From assembly GCA_944320815.1 (NCBI GenBank), contig CALUIZ010000013.1, forward strand, positions 1 through 64,000: DNA of 64,000 nt, written 5' to 3'. The position numbers were made by a program, and so were the translations under genes. Below, one piece after another: positions 1 through 7,600 of this stretch. Source of the DNA: an uncultured Phocaeicola sp. (GTDB taxonomy: Bacteria > Bacteroidota > Bacteroidia > Bacteroidales > Bacteroidaceae). Position 1 is the first letter of the stretch; each line of letters starts with the position of its first letter. Below the pieces are notes generated by a model. It worked only from the letters and a program-made list of their open reading frames with translations. It was not told where the DNA came from and ran no database searches.

Positions 1-53
1 CATAACTTGGCTTTTTGGACGTAAAGTTAATGATGGAAGTTGGAGACGAAAAT

Positions 54-75
54 ACGTGGTTTACCGAATGCTTAC
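54..75. repeat. 22-bp direct repeat, left copy
   Basis: The sequence ACGTGGTTTACC, then one variable base (g), then AATGCTTAC occurs here and again at 712-733 in the same orientation, with a single mismatch. This copy lies at the point where the transposase remnant loses similarity to its family. The flanks of the two copies differ, so it looks like a recombination or insertion border rather than a tandem duplication. No integrase gene is visible, so the mechanism is unknown. Confidence 0.6.
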
Positions 76-384
76 GTCAAACACGTGGTCAAGAATCAGA
101 TCCGCATCGTTTATTGAGATGCTCGTTATGCATGAAAGCATCCGTTCGGCATTCATAAGTTCCGCTTCACATCTGTTCCGTTCCTCTCCAAACAAATCCA
201 AGCGTGGATGACACCGCGCCCGCTCCTTATCGATCCACTCATGACCTTTAGAGAGGAGGACATCAAGTTCGTCTTGATTTTGCGCCACGCCTATAGTGAC
301 AAGCTTTTTCATCTTGCCTTTGGTCTTCTCTACGACGATTACACCAATATTACCTGATGGCTATTTCTTCTTGCGCATAAACAT
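61..384 (-). pseudogene. Truncated IS1634-like transposase N-terminus with in-frame stop
   Basis: On the minus strand, translation from the ATG ending at 384 gives MFMRKKK, a TAG stop (361-363), then in the same frame PSGNIGVIVVEKTKGK and a downstream region with KTIGVA-like (LVTIGVAQNQDEL) and EWIDKE motifs, ending in LILDHVFDVSI. This order (short basic start, SGNIGVIVVEK-type strand, TIGVA, EWI, then a GP-x-LIL-x-x-x-FD-like block) matches my memory of the N-terminal 110 or so residues of IS1634-family (IS4 superfamily) transposases. The DDE catalytic part is missing. The downstream ATG at 312 could still start an 83-residue peptide, but with both a nonsense codon and a lost C-terminus this is best read as IS debris. 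The truncation point coincides with the 22-bp repeat at 54-75. Confidence 0.55.
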
Positions 385-692
385 GATTTTTCTGACCGTG
401 TCACCCATTTTAGGGTGACACAAATCTACAAATAATTATGTTATAGACAATTATAAATCACAGCATTTTTGAATGACGAAGTTAGGGGCTGAATCTCTGA
501 TTTGGGTGACGCAATGATAAAATCAGGAATGCTTACGTTTATCTCACCGCAAATGCGTATGGCACCACCAGCCGGTTGCGTATTTCTATCTCTTTCAATC
601 CGCCTAGGGGGATGGAAGAACTTCTGTCGCGTAATTGAGTAAAATCCAATCAAACTTGTTCCGAATCAACTACAAATGGCACCGATTCGGAA
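385..692. other. Non-coding IS-flank region with a short inverted repeat
   Basis: This gap lies between the transposase remnant and the phosphatase gene. It contains a perfect 9-bp inverted repeat GTGTCACCC/GGGTGACAC (398-406 and 413-421) just upstream of the transposase remnant, possibly part of the old element end. A 70-codon open frame on the minus strand (441-653) encodes a basic, proline-rich peptide without recognisable domain. I do not consider it a convincing gene. Confidence 0.4.
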
Positions 693-1835
693 CTAAGTTC
701 CAAAATTTGCAACGTGGTTTACCAAATGCTTACCATTATTGGAATCTATATTTTCTATTGTTGATTTAAGTAGCATAATGTTAATTTCAAGTTGATGGAT
801 AATACTATCTTGTTTTTTTCTTAAATTTATTGTACTATCAGGCATACAGTTCATATATACTATATCAATGTGGTTAGTATTATTATAATTCTCTTTATTA
901 TAAGCCTTATCGTACAAATAAAAAATTGTAGCACCAATAATAGCTCCTATTAATAAAAAAAAGAACAATTTTAGTGGTTGAAAAACAGATTGCTTTTGGT
1001 GAATGTATGATGATTCTTCTATTTTATTACTTGTAGATACATCAGTAAAATTGTTAACATCATTCCATTCACTCTTGTTTTCTATCAAGACAACAGTGAT
1101 GTTATCTTTCCCACCAGCTTTATTAGCATACTCTACTAATTTTTTTTGTTTTTCCTTTAGACTATTCTTATCTCTGAGTACATTGCTTATCTCCTGTGAT
1201 GTTATCATATCATATAGACCATCAGAGCATAAAAGATACGTCGATTTTGAATATAACTCAAAACTACTAAGTTCAACAAAACCTTTACTGTTGATGTCTA
1301 TTAAGGACATTCCTAATACTTTGCTTATTTCATTTCGTTTGGGATGTGACATAGCTTCTTCTTCCGTCAACTCTCCTAGTTCCTCTTTATATCCTACCAA
1401 TGTATGATCATGTGATAGCTTAACCAGTTTTCTCTCATTAGTAAATACATACAAGCGAGTATCTCCTACATGAGCCATATATACCAATCTAGCTATAGGA
1501 TCGAAAATGGCGATGGTTATTACTGTGCTCATATTATTGGCATCAGGAATTTCGGCCTGCTTTTCAATTATTGTATTATTAGCTGCTATTACAGCTTGGC
1601 GTAATAATTCCAAACGATCCCCATTGCTATATTTAGATAGATATGAAACAATCGTATCAACAGCTAACTTAGAGGCGATTTCGCCTTTTTGACAACCGCC
1701 TAGTCCATCTGCAACAATTGCAATTACTGTATTATCATCCCAAATCTTATTAACATAGAATGAATCTTCATTGTTGGTTCGAATCACACCCACAGATGAA
1801 ACTCCGGAATATTCTAAGGAATGATTTCTTTCCAT
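693..1835 (-). CDS. PP2C-type Ser/Thr protein phosphatase, membrane anchored
   Basis: The protein removes phosphate from Ser/Thr residues and is the likely partner of the kinase three genes upstream. The PP2C motifs are in order: RTNNEDS (residues 19-25, metal ligand Asp24), VADGLGG (41-47, Asp43), HVGDTRLY, LLCSDGLYD and GGKDNITVV. After the roughly 250-residue catalytic domain come a linker, one transmembrane segment (about 289-308) and a roughly 70-residue extracytoplasmic tail. This is the topology of mycobacterial PstP: cytosolic phosphatase, one membrane helix, outer domain. It is the last gene of the island operon, 4 nt after the preceding one. The final residues (GKHLVNHV) are encoded by the 22-bp repeat at 712-733, so the native C-terminus may have been lost or replaced by recombination. 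Family assignment is firm; the partnership is inferred from context. Confidence 0.9.
   Translation of the reverse strand: MERNHSLEYSGVSSVGVIRTNNEDSFYVNKIWDDNTVIAIVADGLGGCQKGEIASKLAVDTIVSYLSKYSNGDRLELLRQAVIAANNTIIEKQAEIPDANNMSTVITIAIFDPIARLVYMAHVGDTRLYVFTNERKLVKLSHDHTLVGYKEELGELTEEEAMSHPKRNEISKVLGMSLIDINSKGFVELSSFELYSKSTYLLCSDGLYDMITSQEISNVLRDKNSLKEKQKKLVEYANKAGGKDNITVVLIENKSEWNDVNNFTDVSTSNKIEESSYIHQKQSVFQPLKLFFFLLIGAIIGATIFYLYDKAYNKENYNNTNHIDIVYMNCMPDSTINLRKKQDSIIHQLEINIMLLKSTIENIDSNNGKHLVNHVANFGT
712..733. repeat. 22-bp direct repeat, right copy
   Basis: Second copy of the repeat at 54-75, with one mismatch (a instead of g). It lies inside the last codons of the PP2C phosphatase gene and marks the downstream border of the AT-rich operon. 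Confidence 0.6.
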
Positions 1836-1839
1836 AAAA

Positions 1840-2805
1840 TTATTTTTTTAGAAATCTTATTGAATATTTTTCCATCATAAAAATCTCAGAATTATTTTGT
1901 AGTGGTATCCATATTGGAGAACCAATACTTTGTTGCATAATTCTTTGATTAAGCCTCGTATCTGAAGCAATTGTTGAAATAAAGAAACTTTCATTCGATT
2001 TATCATATTTTATCTGGACATGGTTATTCTGCAAATTAGAAGATGGAATTTTAAATATATTACGTTGTTCTCTAGTGTCATTCTCACTAGAAATACTCAC
2101 AATTTCGTCTTTTATAAAAAAAGTATATTTATGTCCCATTCTTGTATATTGAAGAGTACCATAATAAACGGAGGTATCATTACTTTCAATATCTATATTC
2201 TTAAATTCAAGTTCTTTATTATATGCAATTAAAAAATGATTGTTACCTATAAGATTAATACCTTTAAGAGCTTCTATGTTGATATCCTTTGTCTCGCTTG
2301 GATTTGAATTTTGACATGCAATAGAAACACTTACAGAGGAGGACTTATTAACATTACCATAGACTCTTGCTGTTGCTGAAATAAGGAACGCAGGATTATT
2401 TATACCTATAGCAAAATCTCCAATCATTGAAATATCAGTTTTTGATAGTATAAATTCCCAGTTGCGCCCCATTGGCATTACTTTTTTCAGTGGAGTAGAC
2501 TCCTTTTTACAAATTCCTATAATTTTATTCATTAAAGAATAATTCCTGTGCTTTCTTATTGTTTGATAGAACTTTGCTACTATGCTTTGAACTATAGAAG
2601 CAAAATATGGACTTATATCATCATAATTATCTGGATGAAGTAAAATTGTAAATGACATAGGAAATAAAACAGTATCATAGGTTGACGCATTAACTAATTT
2701 TGCTTCAAACTCCTCCTCAATTCTATTAATAAGGCTTTGATTGGTAAGTTTACCCAGACTATTGTTGTCCTCAGAAGGAGTTAGTAGTTCTATTATCTTT
2801 CTCAT
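1840..2805 (-). CDS. FhaA-like protein: DUF3662-like N-terminus and degenerate FHA C-terminus
   Basis: A 321-residue soluble protein with no signal peptide or membrane helix. Residues about 25-95 (LINRIEEEFEAKLV, then VLFPMSFTILLHPDNYDDI and a following helix) follow the pattern of the FhaA N-terminal domain (DUF3662): an amphipathic start, a V-x-P-x-x-F/Y-x-V-x-L-x-P-x-D-Y strand-turn, then a helix. The C-terminal 100 residues read like a worn FHA domain: NNHVQIKYD stands where the family has SR-x-HA-x-I, followed by a strand, SDTRLN in place of S-x-NGT-x-VN, and a final strand pair ending YSIRFLKK. The key phosphothreonine-binding Arg and Ser are not obvious, so phospho-peptide binding may be lost. 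It sits between the FHA and PP2C genes (gaps of 6 and 4 nt). The assignment rests on pattern and context only. Confidence 0.5.
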   Translation of the reverse strand: MRKIIELLTPSEDNNSLGKLTNQSLINRIEEEFEAKLVNASTYDTVLFPMSFTILLHPDNYDDISPYFASIVQSIVAKFYQTIRKHRNYSLMNKIIGICKKESTPLKKVMPMGRNWEFILSKTDISMIGDFAIGINNPAFLISATARVYGNVNKSSSVSVSIACQNSNPSETKDINIEALKGINLIGNNHFLIAYNKELEFKNIDIESNDTSVYYGTLQYTRMGHKYTFFIKDEIVSISSENDTREQRNIFKIPSSNLQNNHVQIKYDKSNESFFISTIASDTRLNQRIMQQSIGSPIWIPLQNNSEIFMMEKYSIRFLKK

Positions 2806-2811
2806 TTTCTT

Positions 2812-3531
2812 TTAGTTTTCAGATATAATCCTAAATAAAAGTTTTACATGCTTACCAAGTTCAATTATGTCACCGTCTTTTAATTTAAGTGGAACATTAT
2901 CAGATGGTAAATCTTCAGGGATCTGTAAGCCTTTTCTAAAAATACGAGTTCTTGAACCAAATGCAGGTGTGCCATCTTGATCTGCCCACAATAAAAAACC
3001 TTCAGATTTTGTGAATGTTATATGTGCATGTGCACTTCTGACATATTTGTTCAATTCCCAATATTGGGAATTGTGCGAATCATCAATAACAATATCATTT
3101 TCCCTCTTGTTAATTCCTCGACCAATATAGTATATGATATCTTCTGAAGAATTTAAATAATAAGTTTCCTGTAGCAAACTTCCAGATTGTTTAAATACTT
3201 TTATCTCAGCTTTTTGTTCGCTTTGAATGCTATTTTTATCAATAAAAACTCGAATTTCCTCTTGTCCTTTAACTATAGTCCAATTGTCTTTTATATAGTT
3301 TACAAGCTCTACATTGCTAAAGTTTAAACCATCATTATTTATTAAATATGCTAAGGTGTCGCTTGCAAAACTTGATATGAGTAAGCTGTTATAAATATTC
3401 TTGTCTAAGATACCTATTATAAGCTTTGAATCAGAGAGATCAAGATTCTTACCAGTGTATAATATTCTCAGAGTATGAGCAATTTGTTTCTGCAATTGTG
3501 CTTCGAATTTTATGCTGTCATTATAATTCAT
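2812..3531 (-). CDS. FHA domain protein
   Basis: FHA domains bind phosphothreonine peptides, so this is the probable cytosolic reader of the neighbouring kinase. The FHA domain covers residues about 125-235: IGRG (136-139), NDIVID strand, YVRSAHAHI (163-171, matching the SR-x-HA-x-I signature), then LLWADQDGTPAFGSRTRI where the family has D-x-x-S-x-NGT, and a last strand LKDGDIIELG. The first 115 residues form a separate domain (SKLIIGILDKNIYNSLL) that I do not recognise; it might be a divergent FhaA-type N-terminus. There is no membrane segment. The gene lies 11 nt after the kinase and 6 nt before the FhaA-like gene, clearly the same operon. Confidence 0.85.
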   Translation of the reverse strand: MNYNDSIKFEAQLQKQIAHTLRILYTGKNLDLSDSKLIIGILDKNIYNSLLISSFASDTLAYLINNDGLNFSNVELVNYIKDNWTIVKGQEEIRVFIDKNSIQSEQKAEIKVFKQSGSLLQETYYLNSSEDIIYYIGRGINKRENDIVIDDSHNSQYWELNKYVRSAHAHITFTKSEGFLLWADQDGTPAFGSRTRIFRKGLQIPEDLPSDNVPLKLKDGDIIELGKHVKLLFRIISEN

Positions 3532-3542
3532 AATTCATTTGT

Positions 3543-4682
3543 TTATTTCTTATTTCTTAATGCTTGTAGCAGGTATTTTACCTCCTGTCTTGAATTCTTG
3601 AGAGCTTTTGTGAGTTTATTGATAGTAATTTGCATCTCGTAATATTTAGCATCTAGAACAGTTTGACTATTTGTTAATGTTTTACCATATTCAATATATT
3701 TTTGAATATAATATTCATGTAATTGTTTCCCATTCAGAAATCTGTCATTTGGAGATTTTGATAAGCATTTCATTATTATTTCTTCTAACCAATCAGGATA
3801 GTCTTTTTGATAGTTTTTATTATATTTTTTCTCAAATGCAGCTTTCCTTATTGGGTATATTGCTGGAGGGGTCTTTGATTTATGTGCCTCATACATATCT
3901 TTTTGCGCATTAAAATTAATGGCATAGTCATGAGGTGCTGGAAATGGAGGAGTTCCTGCCAACATCATATATAAAATACATCCGAAACTATATATATCAG
4001 ATTGTTCTGTAATAACATCTTTATCCCATTTTTCTGGTGCTTTATATTCTGGTGCTCCGTTCGTACGTTTACTACTTACAGCAACAGAATCACCTTCAAT
4101 TGACAATCCAAAGTCTAATAGAATATAGTTGCCATTCTTCCTGCGCATGACATTACCGGGGTGCATGTCATTATGAATCACCTTATATTTATTTACTAAT
4201 TCTTCTTCCTTTGTCTTGTTTAATAAATATATGGACCCATCATTTGGAGCAGTTTCAAGATTATCGGAATCTGGATCCATACAATACTCATAGATGTCAT
4301 GATGGCAATATGACAATGCACTTGAAATTTCTTTAGTATATCTAAGGATTTCTTCTATATCGATAAATCCTTTATTTTGTTCAATATAGTCATATAAATT
4401 ACATCCATCAATATAATCCATTTCCACAAAAGCCTTCTGCTCTTTAAGGTCTGGTTTATATATGTGCACTATATTAGGATGATTGCCATTACCAAGCCTA
4501 AGAAGAACTTTACATTCGTCTATAAATTTTCTGTATGAAACAGAATCTTCAGATTCTATAATTTGATTAAGCACTCTTACAGCTCGAACATATCCTAATT
4601 GGTTATGTCTAACTTTATATACTTCTGCAAATCCACCTGATCCAAGATGCCCTAAACTTGTATATTCGTCTAAAAATGCCAT
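3543..4682 (-). CDS. Soluble Hanks-type Ser/Thr kinase with Arg in place of the VAIK lysine
   Basis: A eukaryotic-like protein kinase of 379 residues. The glycine loop is GSGGFAEVY (14-22). The catalytic loop is HNDMHPGN (170-177), with the base Asp172 and Asn177 kept but the usual Lys after HRD replaced by His. DFG is at 190-192, and APE is present in YKAPE. The lysine of strand beta-3 (normally A-x-K) is Arg36 in RAVRVL; the codon reads AGA. An insertion of about 35 residues (130-165) precedes the catalytic loop. The C-terminus (about 335-379) is a charged helix that may form a coiled coil. It has no transmembrane helix or PASTA repeats, unlike PknB or PknA. It follows the SEDS-PBP fusion by 5 nt. 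Activity is plausible but reduced or altered ATP binding is possible because of Arg36. Confidence 0.88.
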   Translation of the reverse strand: MAFLDEYTSLGHLGSGGFAEVYKVRHNQLGYVRAVRVLNQIIESEDSVSYRKFIDECKVLLRLGNGNHPNIVHIYKPDLKEQKAFVEMDYIDGCNLYDYIEQNKGFIDIEEILRYTKEISSALSYCHHDIYEYCMDPDSDNLETAPNDGSIYLLNKTKEEELVNKYKVIHNDMHPGNVMRRKNGNYILLDFGLSIEGDSVAVSSKRTNGAPEYKAPEKWDKDVITEQSDIYSFGCILYMMLAGTPPFPAPHDYAINFNAQKDMYEAHKSKTPPAIYPIRKAAFEKKYNKNYQKDYPDWLEEIIMKCLSKSPNDRFLNGKQLHEYYIQKYIEYGKTLTNSQTVLDAKYYEMQITINKLTKALKNSRQEVKYLLQALRNKK

Positions 4683-4687
4683 AGTTA

Positions 4688-7600
4688 TTATTTATATTGT
4701 ATATAATTATATTTAGCTAGTTGTGGTAATATAACATCTTTTACTAAAGCCATAGCTCGCCCAGAAAGGCCGGAATAAAGCCTTTCCATGCGTACTGCGA
4801 TGGCAATATCATGATTATGACCATTAACTTTACAATCTCTAATATAACAAATATACCATCCGTCATTTAATTTTCTTTTTTTGCCATTCTTATAAATTAT
4901 TCTTTCAGGAGTTCCGGTCTTTCCTCCAATTTTATTTTTGTAGAATTTCCCAATTTCGTATTTTTGAGCTTGTTTTACCATATATGAAGACAAAACGGAT
5001 ACTGCTGATTCATTTGTTTTATCTATATATTGAATATACGGAGATTCATAGATAGAATATCCCATTTCTTTCTTCTCAAGTTTATCTGCAATTACATAAT
5101 TAGTTATAGGCATTTGGCCGTTTCTTGCGACAACTGAAGCGACTCTACACATAGCTAGTGGAGTTGCTACTATCAGACCTTGTCCCCATGCTAATTGCCA
5201 TTCTGCATCATTAATTTTTCTATACTTTTTTTTGTTGATATATTCGTCAAATTTATTTATTGCATATACTGTATTTTGCTCAAAAAGATTATTCCATTCA
5301 ACAGACTCTTTCTTCCTTTCTGGATACATTAGTGAGTATGGTAAAATTGGATTAAATTTACCATTTGGAGACATGAAGTTAAAGTTACATTGTACCCCTA
5401 CAGTTTTATATAATTCACTAAGTTCTTTATATAAGTTAAGCCTATTAACTAGGTTTATAAAGTAACAATTAGATGAAATAACTATTGCTTTTTCCATAGA
5501 AACTATTCCATGTGGTTCACCACCTCCATTATTAAAAACTTCTATTCTTTCAATAGGACGGATAAAATAATTTTGTTTAGTAGCTTCCATTCCTATTTTT
5601 TTTATTCCAGCCAAAGCAGACATAACTTTTGCTGTAGAACCAGGTGCTGTGGGATATTTTAGTCCAAGATCCATATCAGTGTATGCTTGCCAATTTTGAT
5701 TTCTGTTATTATCTGAATAGCTTGTACTATTTCCTTTTAATGTATTAATGTTTGGTAATGGATAGTTAGCAGATGTGAGTAAATCTCCACTTTGAGCATC
5801 CAATATTACAGCAGACATTCTAAGATATCTCCATTCTTCTCCGCTATAATTTTTTTCTACATAACGTTGCATTTCTTCCTGTATAGAAAACTGAAGTTTT
5901 GCATCTACTGTTAAGTGAAGATCTTTAGGTACAATGTCATTAGTGTGCCAGAAACTTGATATCCTATTATTTATGTTTTCAATTCTGTCTCTATTTTTTA
6001 ATCCATTTTTAAGTATTGGAAGCAACATAGAGTAATCCCTAAGACAATACTCTTCGTTTGTTGTGTATTCTCTAGCAGGCAAAAATGGAGAAATATAGTA
6101 TTTTGTAGAAGTTAGTCTTAATTTTATTGGATTTCTTTGTTCATCATATAGTAGGTTATCAAAACCTCTTAGATATGATAAATGTCTTCCATCTGCCATA
6201 TAACCTAGATTTTCTGATAATAATTGCTCATTCAGATCACCTAACATAAAGAACAAATGTTCTTTAAAAGGATATAATCGATTGTCTCCTTTTAATAAAA
6301 GATTTTCAATGTTTATATTGCAATCTTCATAATCCATTATATGAGAACGTAACGTATCAATATTATTAGTTGCTAAAATTATGCCATTCCTGTCATAGAT
6401 ATTGCCGGGGTACAACATATCAGTCAGTATAGATATTCTTGGATTATATTCAATAACAGGTGCCCCCTTGCTATTTGTTACAAATAGTGGTCTGATTAAA
6501 GTATTATCACGATTAATAAGTTGATAATTACAATAAGTACTACATAGGCATAATGCTATAAAAAGATATATTAGACTCATTGACGCTATTGTATATCTAT
6601 ATTCTTTTGTTATCTGAGATTTTCCTTCTATATTTATAGTATTATTCGTTTTTTTTGACATAGATAGAATCATGCCAAATGCTGCCATATTTAAAATAAG
6701 ACTTACCTTACCATAACTGAGAAAAGGAACAGTTACACCAGTTAGTGGAATTACTCCAGTGCTGCCTAATGCAATAATAAAAAATTGTATTGCAGTAACT
6801 ATGACTATACCCATAACAAGATATAGCCCAAAGGTATTTTCTGTCCTATAACCAACATTTAACGAACGCTTTAATAAAATGGACAGTGTGAATATAATAA
6901 GTAGTATATATATGAAACCCAAGTTTTCGCCTATACTTGAAAGAATCATATCTGTATGAAAAGCTGGTATTCTATTTGGAAATCCTTCACCAATACCCTG
7001 TCCCCAAAATCCTCCAGAGGCAAGAGCCCACAACCCTTCTGCTACTTGTGTATTCTCACCAGCCTTCATTAATGAGTCTCCTAGACCCAACTCTCCCCAC
7101 GTATTTAAGCACATTTGAGATCTTGAATCAAGACGGTCACCAATAGATTGGAGTACTTCCAAATATGGGATATTAGAAAGAAATTTGAAAATTCTACCTC
7201 CGAAAACAAATAATGTAATAATTAAATTGAACATTATTGGTGATTCGTATATTTGCTTTTTTAATAAAAGTCCTCCTAAAATCCATAAGATATACCATAT
7301 AATTGTAAATAAAGGAGCACATCCTAAAGAATTACCAATGAATAACATAGAGCAAAAGCTGAGAACTCCAGCAAATAACAACATAATATCACTGGTTAAA
7401 AATTTAGATATGCTTAAAGTGTTATTGTTTTGTAGATTAATTTTTGATTTTACTGAGGAATATAATAAAACAAAAGAAATTGCTATAACCAAACCAGGCC
7501 CCATGTCTCCTAAAAACATGTATAACAATATCAAGAGACCAAGTCCTATAATTATGGCCCACATATATACAATCTTGTTCCTAAACAATCCTGCATTTCC

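Noticed and set aside
398..421. Inverted repeat GTGTCACCC/GGGTGACAC as a regulatory operator
   Set aside because: It lies only upstream of a dead transposase remnant; an old IS end is more likely.
441..653. 70-codon minus-strand frame in the IS-flank region
   Set aside because: Basic, proline-rich translation without domain or good start context; in IS debris it is more likely chance, although it could be part of an old element.
693..4682. Type VI secretion regulatory trio (kinase, PP2C, FHA)
   Set aside because: No T6SS structural gene (sheath, baseplate, ClpV, membrane complex) is present, and the linked partner is a peptidoglycan synthase.
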